Under the pieces are notes generated by a model. The model was given only the letters and a program-made list of their open reading frames with translations, was not told the origin of the DNA and did not search any database. DNA of 64,000 nt. It comes from Doryteuthis pealeii. Taxonomy: Eukaryota > Mollusca > Cephalopoda > Myopsida > Loliginidae. Numbering within the stretch: the first letter of the stretch is position 1; each line of letters opens with the position of its first letter. The position numbers and the translations under genes were made by a program. Shown one piece after another: positions 32,876 to 44,085 of the stretch. Where the stretch lies: the NCBI GenBank assembly GCA_023376005.1, contig CM042163.1, positions 5,994,367-6,058,366 of the forward strand, written 5' to 3'.

Positions 32876-33255
32876 ATAGTTTCAATCAGTATTATCTGCG
32901 TTATTCGGACTATTGTCCTCATATTTATTTGTACAACGTTTCGGCCGATATACCCTCCGGCCTTCTTCAGGTATTTTTTTCGGTCTCGGGAACCTTCTTT
33001 TTGGACTCGGTAACCATCTTTTGGAACTCGGGAACTTTCTTGTCGTAATCGGGAGCCATCATGGAACTTTGAACTTAACCCTTTATTTAGTCCACGGGGG
33101 TATCCTGTTCTCATTCCGCTAACCATAGCTGGGGTAAGAGTTGTGTTATTTATTTTTTCTTTGACTCAGAATTGATCCCGGAATCCAGAGATAACTGTCA
33201 CTTAGAACTGTCTTAACCTAACTACCTTATCCACTAGGCCATGTGTCCAATTGGA
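32876..33255 (-). repeat. tRNA-headed SINE-like repeat, copy 2 (fullest copy)
   Basis: On the minus strand the head (33250-33150) has TAGTGGATAAGG (A box) and GGGATCAATTC (diverged B box). The body has GGAATGAGAACAGGATACCC and AATAAAGGGTTAAGTTCAAA. Four short diverged repeats built on AA(G/A)(G/A)TTCCCGAG-like units follow, then CTGAAGAAGGCCG, a ten-base loop, CGGCCGAAACGTTGT and GAGGACAATAGTCCGAATAA. The arms GGCCG and CGGCC can pair. Confidence 0.82.
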
Positions 33256-33339
33256 CAATTCAGTGTGAATTTTGGGAATTTATAAACCTAATGTCTTTAC
33301 AACACAAAATAAATCTCATCACATACCAACTATCAATTT

Positions 33340-33520
33340 GTATTATTTGGATTATTCGGACTATTGTCCTTGACTGATTATATCGGGCCCGTACCGATTA
33401 GATATTATTTTTCTGATTTTTTTTTTTTAGATGAGGCTTGATAATTAATATTATTTGGATTATTCAATAGTCCTAATAATCCAAATAATCCAAATTATCA
33501 AGCCTCATCTCAAAAACTCA
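33340..33520. repeat. Inverted pair of SINE-tail sequences
   Basis: AGATGAGGCTTGATAATTAA (33429) and AAATTATCAAGCCTCATCT (33500-33518) are inverse copies of the family's 3' terminus, with ATTATTTGGATTATTC and its complement inside. A further tail fragment lies at 33340-33372. Confidence 0.75.
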
Positions 33521-33849
33521 GAGAAATAACAACTTTATTAAATACAAAACGAATTAAAACTACTTGCTAAGTGTATGAAGGACTTTCTATTGACGGAAAG
33601 GGCAGATCCTGCATTTTTTTTTTTTTTTGTGAAAGGTTCCGGTTAAGAGAAGAATGTTGTGTTCCTGAAAAGATGATACCCCCCCCCCCAGCACAGGTAA
33701 GTTTCATTATCATATATAATTTTTAACATGAGGTCGAAATTCAAATGAAATTTCTTAACGTTTTGGCTTTAATGATTTTCTCTTCTCGAGAAATAATAAA
33801 AAGGAAAAATAAGTAAATTCTAAGAATTTGTATCTGTTGAGATATTAAG

Positions 33850-34155
33850 ACAACGCTGAAGAAATATAACATCACATCTTCAAGCGTAGAAAATCTGGCC
33901 TCCAACGCACAGGAGCTAAGCAGCTCATTAATGAGATGAACAGGATTGCAGAGCGGCGACATCTTCGTCGTCATGAACAACCAAATATAGATATGAATTT
34001 CCCCTGCAATGTGTGTGACTGCATCTGCAAGTCCAGAATTGGACTAATGATGCACCAGAGGGTCTACAAAAAACGACATGGGGTGACGTCACCGACGTCT
34101 GTAAAGGACTTCCAAAGAAAAGAAAAGAAAAGAAAAGAAGAAGTATCTGTTTAGC
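33850..34155 (+). pseudogene. Fragment encoding a C2H2-like finger, probably a LINE ORF end
   Basis: An open stretch from about 33872 to 34155 reads RRKSGLQRTGAKQLINEMNR, then NFPCNVCDCICKSRIGLMMH followed by QR. C-x2-C ... SRIGLxxHxR is a degenerate C2H2 finger of the type found at the end of some LINE-encoded proteins. A TAA lies just upstream. An AAAAG run (34115-34140) supplies the Lys-rich end. I see no promoter or splice site. A host zinc-finger gene is possible but less likely. Confidence 0.55.
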
Positions 34156-34495
34156 AATGTACACAACATATGATGACGTTACACAGTAGAATTGGAGTCT
34201 GTTTAGCTATGTACACCACAAAAATGACGTCACAGTAGAATTGGTCTATTCAGCTATGTACACAACAAACTATGACGGCACTCAAAGATGTGTACAATAT
34301 GGAAACCTAATTTTGAAGTTAAATGAAATCTAAGAAGTGGGCCATATTATAGCGAGAAGTGAAGTGAGTTACCTCGATAGACTACAGCGATTGAACTTAC
34401 AACCTCCAGGTTGTGAGTGGTGACTCTTGGTAAGTCTCCTGTAATCCATTATTTGTTGGAGTGGTTCGGCCAGTTGGGAGGTATAAAATCCAAGG

Positions 34496-34498
<3 letters not shown>

Positions 34499-34592
<94 letters not shown>
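34499..34592. repeat. CT microsatellite followed by GT
   Basis: About 38 CT units then eight GT units. The CT run directly follows CAAGGCAGT. Confidence 0.95.
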
Positions 34593-34593
<1 letters not shown>

Positions 34594-34599
34594 AAATTA

Positions 34600-35165
34600 C
34601 TGTTCTTAGCAGAATTTGGCTAAGTTGACAGCGTGATCCTAGGAGACTGTCCCCTTGATTTAAAGGGACAGGGCTGGGTTTATTCCCTGGTGCCTGAGGC
34701 GCTCAAAAAGGGGGAATGCCGATGGGATCCATACATTTTTTTGCTAGCCATTGCATGAGCTCCGGTTTTTACGCGGTTTCCCACTAAAAAAAAACAGACC
34801 TTGTGTCGCATCTTCACTTGGTGGGAGGTTATGGTAAATACCGAATTACTATTCTTAGCAGAATTCAGCCAGCACCTTCTGATATGTTAGAGGACCTTGA
34901 TTCAGCTAGCCTCGGCCAAATTAACAGCATGATCACGAGGACCGTCTCCCAGGCAACACCTGCTTCCTCGATTTAAAGGATAGAGCAGGGTTTATTTTCT
35001 GGCACCCCGAAAGAGGAATGCCGATTCGATACATGCATTTTTTTTTTACCGGTCATCGTATGAGCTTCGTTTTGTGCGTGATTTCCCACTTTAAAAAAGA
35101 CGTTGTGTCACATCCTAACCTGGTGGGAGGTTAAGTTAAATACCGAATAACTGTTCTTAGCTGGG
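34600..35165 (+). repeat. Two tandem diverged ~280-bp units
   Basis: Both units contain CTATTCTTAGCAGAATT-like starts, a GATTTAAAGG block, GGTTTATTCCCTGG or its variant, GGAATGCCGAT, ATACATGCATTTTTTT-like blocks and a GGTGGGAGGTTA end leading to AATACCGAAT. The second unit starts near 34850. Class unknown. Satellite or duplicated SINE body are options. Confidence 0.75.
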
Positions 35166-35638
35166 ATAACCGGTTGACAGTTGTTGTCTTACTGACTATG
35201 CTTGTGTAAGAACAGAATACTAAACGAATCGGTCTTAAATTACTTAGATCAAGTTATTTCAGCAAGTAATGGTGGCCGGAACTTTTGGGAACTTGTTCCC
35301 TCGCTTCCACTGAAAGGTACCATTATAGTATGTGGCCTGTTGGTGTTTGGTAAGTAGCAGATGAGTGCATAGTGAAAATAATGCGTGAAATAATAATAGA
35401 ATTTACAATAGGTAAAAGTATAAAGTGAGGAGCTAGTCACACAGGGTACGGATAAAGATAAGTCAGCAGCGGTTAACACCACGAGGTAAATTCAACAAGG
35501 ATTTATTACGAACTGATTCAATTTCTTACAAGGGTTAAAAACGCGGGAACAAACCTTTGGGCGGAAGTGGGCGGAGTCTGAGCTCCTGCTGGAGTTGCAT
35601 CAAATATATTTATAGAAATATAAGCTTATAAAAACTTA
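35166..35638. other. Unassigned stretch, moderately GC-rich
   Basis: No gene supported. TATAGTATGTGGCC at 35327 belongs to the motif family repeated in the next feature. Possible LTR-retrotransposon flank, unproven. Confidence 0.35.
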
Positions 35639-36035
35639 ACATGGCCTACCGTTTGAATGTGGCCAACGAAATCATGTCTCTCTTATAGTATGTGGCCTAC
35701 CATAAAAAGTATATTATAAGGTTATAATAATAACTGCTAACCCTAACCCTATTTTAGAATTTTAGAATTAAATAGATCTTTGATTTATGTAAATTCTTTT
35801 TTTAATTATTCTTAATTACTATATACAGCTTATGACTGAATTGCATTTCTTGAAATTTAATATATGTGAAAAATAATCAGTTTTAATAAATTGCCTACTA
35901 CTTATATCTATAAATATACTCTTACTGAGGTAGGTCACATTCAAACCGGGTAGGCCACATACTATAACGGAATCAAAAAGGTAGGCCACATACTAACAGA
36001 ATCAAAAAGATAGGCTGCATACTATAAGGGCACCC
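35639..36035. repeat. Inverted repeat built on TAGGCCACATACTATAA
   Basis: TATAGTATGTGGCCTACC at 35686 and GGTAGGCCACATACTATAA at 35958 are inverse. GGCCTACCGTTTGAATGTGG at 35644 pairs with the inverse at 35932. A further direct copy lies at 35982. A telomere-like CTAACCCTAACCC lies in the loop (35738). Confidence 0.75.
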
Positions 36036-36039
36036 ACTG

Positions 36040-37250
36040 AAGTATGTTACGCTCCCTCCAGACGTACAAGTCAAGCTGTTTCGGTTAACATTAACATGCA
36101 AAACTAACGTGCTAGTAACAACGAAAGCCGAGCAATATCAAGTCAGGTCCACGATGTCTTCCTGCAGTTAGGTCGCCAGCGTCACGGGCCAAGAAGGTGA
36201 GTCTGGTTGATGTCGTCAGACGGCTGGTCCTTCCAGAGGTTAGAAGTGTGCTGGATCAGGTAGACAGGAAGCAACTAGACGTGGCCGATAGGGATGTCTT
36301 GTCCGGGGGAAAAGTCTCGGGACGGATAGAAGTATCGTAGTCGCTGTGAAAAGACTTTCATTAGAAGATTGCTATAAACGGAATGGATTGCTAACTGTTA
36401 CCATTATATCTGGAACTTTAGTCAGGAACGGGCCAGTCAAGACAGTGGCAGCCAGGAACGGACCAAGTAGATGGGAAGCAGCTAGATAAGGTCGATCGGG
36501 CCTGTGGTAATATTATATACTCCCATTGACATCGGGGATATAATTGGTGAGAGTGATACTTCAGAGAGAGTTCTCAGTTGGTAGAAAGAGAGAGACAGAT
36601 ACAGAGATTTACTTGGTTACTTCATTTCTGCTTCTTCTTCTTCTTAACTAATGTCTGGTTTCTTCTCCTTGGCTTTAATTATTTTCAATTAAATGAACTG
36701 ACAAGACATTTTTTTGCTTGATCAAGCTTTTTATTGTATCTAGCCCATATCACCGCGCGGATGAAAGATCGACCTCAACAGCCGCACGTCTGCCCTGCTT
36801 CAAAGTCCGGTCGAATCTAAAAACTAAAACTAATCACGTGTTTCTCGTAGCGCTTTTACCAGAGATCAGGGGGGTATAACCATCACTAGTAAATTTCCAC
36901 TCCCTGATCTCAAAATTAACGGACCCCATTCCCGCTACAGGGCCTGCCAACAATCTATGGCACCTATAGATTGTTACAGGCCTTCTTAACAGGATGGAAA
37001 ATCTCGGGACTGAAAGTAATCATAGTCGTTGGGAAAAGACTTTCAGTTGAGGGTTGCCCTAAGAAGGACAGGTTACTGACTGTTGACATTATATCTGGTG
37101 CTGAAACCTGGGACTGGTGAGCATTTGCGTCCGACTAGAGACTAGGGGACTGAGCCAGCAATGATAGGGATAAAGACCGTCAACGGGACTGTTAAAGACC
37201 AGCGTATGGTTGCAAAAAGAATGTTATTAAAAGGATTCAAATTCTTACTT
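36040..37250 (-). mobile_element. LTR-like block flanked by a direct repeat
   Basis: Positions 36311-36414 and 36998-37095 are direct repeats (AAAGTCTCGGGACGGATAGA against AAATCTCGGGACTGAAAGTA, both ending ACATTATATCTGG). Between them, on the minus strand, a sequence starts TGTAGCGGGAATGGGGTCCG at 36939 and contains CAATAAAAAGCTTGATCAAG, as expected of an LTR with a poly-A signal. A hairpin (CAATCTATGGCACCTATAGATTG) lies at 36952. No pol coding sequence is present. Solo LTR or non-autonomous element. Confidence 0.45.
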
Positions 37251-37261
37251 TGATTACATGA

Positions 37262-37515
37262 TTAACGGAATGAGAACAGTCTAACCCCGTGGATTAAATA
37301 AAGGGTTCGGTTCGAAGTGTTGTGAAGGCTTCCGATTACAACATGAAGGCTGCCGAGTTCAACTTGAATGTTCCCGACTTCGAGAAGGTTCCCGAGTACA
37401 ACAAGAAATACCTGAAGAAGGTCGGAGGGCACATCGGTCGAAACGTTGTGTAGATAACAATAAAGATGAGGACAATAGTCCGAATAATATAAATAATCAA
37501 GCCCCATCTAAAAAA
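37262..37515 (+). repeat. SINE-like repeat, copy 3 (headless)
   Basis: Starts at AACGGAATGAGAACAG, without the tRNA-like head. It has the AATAAAGGGTTCGG block, four diverged (A/G)GGTTCCCGA-like units, CTGAAGAAGGTCGGAGGGCA, CATCGGTCGAAACGTTGTG and GAGGACAATAGTCCGAATAA, and ends AATCAAGCCCCATCT. The small stem here is GGTCG/CGGTC, still pairable through G-U. Confidence 0.8.
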
Positions 37516-37689
37516 AATCAGAGAAATAGCATTTACAACAAGATGTATTTGCGTATAATGTCGCGGTTTTGTTTGGTTTGGTTTGGTTTACGGCATATCA
37601 ACCTCAGTGGGTCATTTAATGTCGATAAAGTTTTGAAATAAATCAATTCTTAATGGATACACAATTTTTTTTAATAAATACATTTTTCT

Positions 37690-38140
37690 ATTTAACCCAT
37701 AGATGGGACCCTAACAGGTACTACCACCCCGGGTCAGAGTGGACCAGGGAGCAATGGTGATGAAGGGTCGCTTCACATTCCCCAAACCTCCAAAACTGGA
37801 ACCTCCTCAACGTCATTCCCAGGACATGTAGACCCTCAGTCACTGCTTTCTATCACCCATATGATAAAAAGGGTTGGGGTTTGCCATAAGGGCAATAGGG
37901 TTGGGGGCAATCATATAGGTGCTAGGGCTTGACGTGACCAGCCGATTGATCGGAGGGGGCCTCTCCGACCGCCCGTCTAGCCTAAGTAAGGATCTAAGTG
38001 GAGTATTGCAGGTCATGGACTGCTCAGCTACCAAGACTCCGCCCTCAAGCATCACGGGTCGCCACTTACGGCCAACAGGTGGCCCCATTGGGGAAGTCTT
38101 ACCCCTTTGCACAGGTGCAGTCGGTGCATTCTAACGCCCC
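37690..38140 (-). repeat. CCCATAGATGG repeat family, copy (minus)
   Basis: Begins AACCCATAGATGGGACCCTA and includes GATAAAAAGGGTTGG, the GACCAGCCGATTGAT block, the TCATGGACTGCTCAGC block and CCAACAGGTGGCCCCATTGG. The + oriented copies at 53660-54095 and 55570-55850 share these in inverse. The short frames in it (37840-38204) are not conserved between copies. Confidence 0.8.
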
Positions 38141-38319
38141 ACCGATAGGGCGTTTAATGTCGCGGGATAGATTTTGTTTACAAGATGAAATTGATTTCGT
38201 TTAATGAGAATACTGCTTGTGTCTGTAGATAGTGTTAATTGTGGTGATGAAATGTGAGTAGTGGTCAGACCACACGAATCAGTTTTAAATTACTCGGATC
38301 AAATAGAAAACAAAAGAAC

Positions 38320-38590
38320 TAGGTACCACCAATTTACCCTGTGAAATTTACCCACCCTATATTTAACACAATGAAACTTGCAGAAAAATTAATATTATCT
38401 TAAATTTTTTTTTGCATTCGAAAGAAGAGACATTAAACAAAATCCTGATGATTTAAAAAAATTTTTTCAGATTACGGAAATAATGAAAATTATCATTGAA
38501 AAACAATGTTTTCATTTTTGCACTGTTAAATCAACTGAAATTTAACGTAGCTAAAAACAAGTTACGATAAGAGGATTAAAAAAAATTCTA
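38320..38590 (+). repeat. GGTACCACCAAT repeat copy
   Basis: AGGTACCACCAATTTACCCT, GTGAAATTTACCCACCC, CGAAAGAAGAGACATTAAAC and a TTTGCACTGTTAAATCAACT block match 23190-23440 in order. Confidence 0.75.
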
Positions 38591-39355
38591 TGAAAAATCA
38601 ATTAATTGTTCGATTTTCACGAAAATTTCCATAACTATTTAGCTTTGGATGTAAATATATCTGAAATAGTTTTTTCCTAAAATATATTAGGGGAAATATT
38701 TTTTTACGAGGTCTACCCCCCCCCTATTTTATTTTATGAGATAAAAAAAATGAACCGTCAGAAAACATTTTAACTTTTTTTCTATAAAGATAAGAGTTCG
38801 AATAACTATATCCCAAAAATTGTATAACATCCAACGCAGTATTTTTTTTTAGGAAAAATTAATTAAATCGGAAATAAAAAGTGCAAAAAAAGTCATAATA
38901 TTATTATTTGAAAACTTTTTTTTTTGCTTTTTAATTGGTATGTACTATATTCTATTAAATTGTCAAGAAAAAAATTTTTTTTTAAAGAAATTAATTTTAA
39001 GAGATTTTCAATCTTTTGTTTGCTTAAATAATTTGATTTTTTAAAAATGTTTAAAAATCTTTTTTGCGTGAAAAAATCGAATTTTTCACGGACATTTAAA
39101 TATATGAATTTTAGAATTCAGGTGAACTAAAAATTTGTCCGATCCACAATATATTAATATTTTTAAAAGAATTTATAACTTTTATTGTTGAATAGTAATG
39201 TGTGATTCTTAGAATATACGGAAGAGCAAAACTGACATATTTCTTTTTTTTTTTTTAAATTTTTTTTTTTTTACCTTGGAACTATAGACGAGACACGTTC
39301 CAGTTTACTATATTTTTTTTAAGTGAAAAAAATCATCTTGAACTAATTTAGGGAC
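38591..39355. other. AT-rich stretch, nothing recognised
   Basis: Poly-A/T runs and no partner repeats found by eye. Confidence 0.4.
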
Positions 39356-39359
39356 TAGC

Positions 39360-40740
39360 AAAAAATTCGGCTACTAGGAATTTTAAAAGCGAATTAGAAA
39401 TAATTAAATCTATTATTTAAGGTCAAACTTTGTCTAAATCGATAAGTAGTAACATAATAACCATAATTAAAAAAGAAAAATAATATTACATATGCAGTTT
39501 ATTTTAATAGATTTAAAAGTATTTGTTTTGGTCAATTTCGACTATATCAGCCAGTCAGTCTCGTTTTCGATATTTGTAAGTGCTTGTTTACAATTTTACT
39601 GTAACATTCGCGTTTGCAAAAAAATTTACCAAAAATTCAGGTAATTATCCGATTTTAATGAAATTTTCAGTATTGATTTAAAATTAATGAATTTTATAAT
39701 GCATCAGTTATTTTATTTCAAAACTTTAATTTAGTATTTTTGCTATGAAAAATTAATATATAAAATTCATTTAAAATATGAAAATGCTGATGTTAAGTTT
39801 AAAATGTTATATTTTTAGATTCTAAAAATTAATATCTACTTAATGCAAACCTTATTTTTGTTGACGAAAGTAATAAGTTTTGAAGAAAAACTCGATTGAA
39901 AATGTACCCCTTCATAAAAAACATCGATTATAATTTTTTCTTTTATAAAATAATAGCCAATTAAATAATTATCGAAATGAGTAAAAAAGAAATCTCCCCA
40001 AAATTAATTATTTATTATTTTTTACATCTTATTTTTCGATTTTCGTTACTTATTTTCTCATAGAAGCGCAACCGTAAAAAAACTTTTTTGGCTTCTATTC
40101 ATAACTTCGGTCTTTTATCTCATTATTTATACTGTAATTAGTATCAGGTAAGAACCAACTTGAAACAATTTTACGCCCCCAACATAAGGGGGGTCAAAAT
40201 TAAGTGACCTGAAAAAAATGAGAAAGTTTTGAAATAAAATAAATAATGCATTATAAAGATCATTCATTGACACATAAACACTGAAAATTTCATTAAAATC
40301 CGATAATTCCCTGATTTTTGATAAATTATTTTCTGTAGGGGGGGGGCTAAAGTCATTTGGTCAAAAACACATTTTAGGCTCCATTTTGCCAGTCGCTATT
40401 TTCTCATAGAAGAGCAACCGTAAAATTTCTTTTTTGTTTCTATTCATAACTTCGGTCTTTTATCTCTTTATTTATACTGTAATTAGTATCAGTCAAGGAC
40501 CAACTCGAAACAATTTTATGCCCCCAACATAAGGGGGGTCAAAATTAAGTGACCTGAAAAAAATGAGAAAGTTTTGAAATAAAATAAATAATGCATTATA
40601 AAGATCGTTCTTCGATAAATAAACACTGAAAATTTCATTAAAATCCGATAATTCCCTGATTTTTGGTAAATTATTTTCGGGGGGGCCAAAGTCATTTGGT
40701 CAAAAATGACTTTGAGGCTCTGTTTGCCAGTCCCTAAACT
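39360..40740 (-). repeat. AT-rich ~1-kb repeat (inverse) with tandem-duplicated end
   Basis: The inverse of the 20360/29946 repeat, uninterrupted across the BEL target (about 40000-40030). Its end segment is present twice: 40055-40340 and 40400-40690 both run from TTCATAACTTCGGTCTTTTA through AAGGGGGGTCAAAATTAAGT to TTTCATTAAAATCCGATAAT. The second follows CATTTTGCCAGTCGC. Confidence 0.8.
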
Positions 40741-41590
40741 AATTCAACCTATTTCACAATAAAAGTAACTAACTCTTCATTATTCTATCAGTTTTTCTCT
40801 TAGAAAAAATATTCAAATTTTCATTCATTTCATTTAGTTTTCGATTTTATAATTTACCCAAACCCATAATTGGCAAAAAGTTACTTTCACTGTAAAATTT
40901 TAATTATAAATTTTAATAATAAAGTTCAATAGTAAATGCTACTAGTAAATTTTACTAGTAATACAAATGTTCATACATTTCATTTCTTTTTCGATTTAGA
41001 ATTTGAACGGGTGCAAATTCGACTGGCATGTTTTATTTTAAAGTCAATTTCACTGTGAATTTTTTTTTTTATAGTAAAAGTACTTATTGTCTTTGATTCA
41101 GTTACACAAAATATATATATTCCAGTTATTCTCACAAAATAAAAAATTTTAGAAAATACACATTGAAGTGAATATTAAAATAAAGAAAATATATTTAGTA
41201 TTGTAAAATAACGGGTGTAAGAAAAATAAAACATTGCAAGGCTCTGTTTGCAAATAAGTCGGAAAAGTAAAACACGGAACATAAAATAAAAACACGAACA
41301 TAAAATGAAGGTTCAGTTTATTTTATGGTAGGAAGGAATATACGAGGAACTTGTTCTTTTTTTACCACCGTTTTTTGGTTATCCATAAAAGGAACATTAT
41401 TTTAAGTCAAGAAAAACTTTATAACAGACAAAAAAAAACTTTAAAAAAAATTAATCTTATTTATTTTAGTCTATTCAAATTTCCAATATATTTTTTATTT
41501 TCTAAAATTTATATATTTTAAATTTTATATTCTAAAAAATATCTTACATTTTTCATTTAATATTATTTATTTTGATTTTTCATTAATTTT
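40741..41590. other. AT-rich stretch, nothing recognised
   Basis: Short TTTTA(C/A)TAGTAA-like repeats near 40900-40960. No gene. Confidence 0.4.
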
Positions 41591-41597
41591 TTTTCAA

Positions 41598-41715
41598 ACG
41601 GCTAGTTGGGGAAAAGATATCCATTACTACTGAGTTGCAAGTTCAATCCTCGTTGGATGCCCCATACTTGGGACTTTGTGCCAAATCCAGCCCGTGATGA
41701 ACAGGTTGGACAAAA
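41598..41715 (+). repeat. Possible tRNA-derived SINE fragment
   Basis: A B box AAGTTCAATCCTCG at 41639 and a stem-like GGCTAGTTGGGG 45 bases before it. The following GGATGCCCCATACTTGGGAC is SINE-like in composition. Single copy in the window. Confidence 0.35.
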
Positions 41716-41747
41716 TAATTTTTTAATGCTTTTTTGGGAGAAGTAAA

Positions 41748-41905
41748 AGAGGAGGGGGAGGGGAAAGACAAGAAGGAGAGGGAAAGAGGAGAAGGAGAGG
41801 GAAAGAGGAGAAGAAGAGGGAAAGAGGAGAAGGAGAGGGAAAGAGGAGAAGGAGAGGGAAAGAGGAGAAGGAGAGGGAAGAGGAGAGGGGAAGAGGAAAA
41901 GAAGG
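41748..41905 (+). repeat. GA-rich tandem repeat, ~18-bp unit
   Basis: The unit GGGAAAGAGGAGAAGGAGA is repeated about seven times with small changes. Long open frames on the opposite strand here (Ser/Leu/Phe/Pro only) are artefacts of the repeat. Confidence 0.9.
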
Positions 41906-42927
41906 TATTGTGACGTCATTCAATTTAGAATTCTCTTTGATGTAAGCGAATTTTTTCTTTCCTCTTTTCCGTCGCCGAGACGACAGCGACTTTCTTATCT
42001 CAGATTTTTAAGAAGGTAAGATTTTAGTTAAATTCCTTTCATATATTTTTTCCTTAAATCTCCCTCAACCTAAAACAAATATATATATATTTCTAGACTG
42101 ACTGACAAATTAAGATAGACATTTTATTAAATAATTTCTTTCATTAATTTTTGTTTGAATACTTCGGAAAATTTTGTAATATTTAAAGTTTAAGTTTACT
42201 GTCAAAAACTGAGTTAAATTTTCAACTCCTAAATATCGTTTTAAGTTTGGTGTGGATTTTCTGAAAATATTTGCATAGTTTTTTCCAGTTTTTCACTTAA
42301 ATGCCACCTGTCTCAGAAGTGCCAAAATTTCTGTACGACACCCTCTCCTTTCTTTTAAACTTTTATTTAAAAAAATTAGTAAATTGTCATTTATTTAAAT
42401 TTTTTTCCTCAACTACAAAGCCTAAACTTGCATATACTAAAAATTTTCTATGAATTTTTTAATTGTAAAAATAAAATAAATCCCATTAAAAGATCCCATC
42501 TTCAAGAGACTGAAAAAGTCCGCCATTTTGGCAGATAGATTTTTTAAAAAAATTTATGCACTAATGCGTGCATGAGATTAGAATAGGTATAAAAAGCATA
42601 TTTTGCGGAAATACCCGAAACCTTTTGAGACGTTAGGTTTAGGCTACTTCTGGAGTTTTCTTATATTATTTAATGCAATTCTAATATTTCTTGCGCGCTA
42701 TTGTGCATTATTTAGTTTAATTTATAAAATTCTCTTATTTTAAAGATTGAAAATTTTTACATGTGACTTAATAAAAATCCTTCCACTTCATAATGCATTA
42801 AAATTTACGTTATGTCTCATTCATTTTCCCGAATTTTAAATTTTAATTCATAGGGGTTTAAAAAAAAAAGCGTGCAAATTTGGCCAAGCCGGAATTTTGA
42901 AGAATAAGGGAATTGATTAAAATTATT
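41906..42927. other. AT-rich stretch, nothing recognised
   Basis: A GC-richer 40-bp patch at 41965-42000 resembles that near 32390. No gene found. Confidence 0.4.
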
Positions 42928-43352
42928 TGTTTAAAATTCAATGATAAATTAAATGCAACCAACAATCTTTTTTTATTTTTATTTTGGGAGTCATTTATAA
43001 TTTGAGCCAATTCTAATGTGGGGAAAAGTTTTAAAAAAATAAAGCACCTACAAAAGAACTTTCATTTTAATTTATTTGGTTGAGTTTTGAAATATTTAAA
43101 AAAATTTTTTCCACTTTCAGACTAGATAATTCTTTTCCCACCATTCTTAATGAATGGTGGGAAAAGAATTATCTAGTTCTAAAAAAAATTCAAAACTCAA
43201 CCAAATAAATTAAAATGAAAGTTCTTTTGTAGGTGCTTTTTTTAAAAAAAAATCTTTTCCCCACATGGGCTCAAATTCTAAATGACTCCTAAAATAAAAA
43301 GAAACAAAAAAAAAGTTGTTGGTTGCATTTAATTTATAATTGAATTTGTTCT
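42928..43352. repeat. Palindrome with ~200-bp arms
   Basis: The centre is at about 43148 (CCACCATTCTTAATGAATGGTGG). The arms carry AAGCACCTACAAAAGAACTT and AAGTTCTTTTGTAGGTGCTT, GGTTGAGTTTTGAA and TTCAAAACTCAACC, TAAATGCAACCAAC and GTTGGTTGCATTTA. Arms differ by a few changes and homopolymer lengths. Confidence 0.9.
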
Positions 43353-44085
43353 TTTTATCAAATTCTCCATATTTACTAAATTCAAATGGACTACTTTTTG
43401 ATAAGTAAAAAAAAAAAAAAAATGCTTTTTTGTAGTTTCGTGTTAAATTATTTAATGTATTTTTATTGTTGGGGGGTGGGTGGGGTGAACATTCTTTTTT
43501 CTTTCCGACATTTGTTCAATGTGTCTAATGAGTTTGAAAGAGAAAAACTAAAAACAATATTTGGCCGAAGTGTTTAATTTTGAAATATTTCAATACTCAA
43601 CCAAATTAAAAAGCTCAATAGTTTTGGAGGGGTACAAGTTCTTTTTTTTTTTGGTGTTAAATTTATTTTATTTTTCTTCCCGCGTTAAATTGCCTCCAAA
43701 ATTTTAAATTGACTCCAAAATTTTAAAATGACTCCCAAATTTTAAATTGCCTCCCAAATATTTCATTGGTTGCATTTATTTGTTGACTTAAGACATTTGT
43801 TCAAAGTGTCAACGAGTCTGAAACAGAAAATAAAGAAAAAAGTGCGTTTTTGATTTTAAAATATTTAAATACTCAATGAAATTAAAAATACTTAGTTTTC
43901 GGGATGGGGGAGGGGTGTCTTTTTTATTTTATTCTTCCCACGTGTAAAATCCTTCGCCTCCCTCCATTATTTATTCAACTCAAAAGCGCGCGCTCTTCGC
44001 AGAAATGCGTCCCGGCCTCCTGCCCTAAAAAACGCTAAGCAGTGCTAGCTAAAAAAAACAACAAACTAACCCACCCATCTAAAAT
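43353..44085. other. AT-rich stretch related to the preceding palindrome
   Basis: Several short motifs (CTCAACCAAATTAAA, TGACTCCCAAATTTTAAAT, GTTGCATTTATTTG) recur here, so it is probably a diverged duplicate of the palindrome arm. No gene found. Confidence 0.45.

Noticed and set aside
41602..41923. Minus-strand frames rich in Ser, Leu, Phe and Pro
   Set aside because: They translate a GA-rich tandem repeat and have no independent support.
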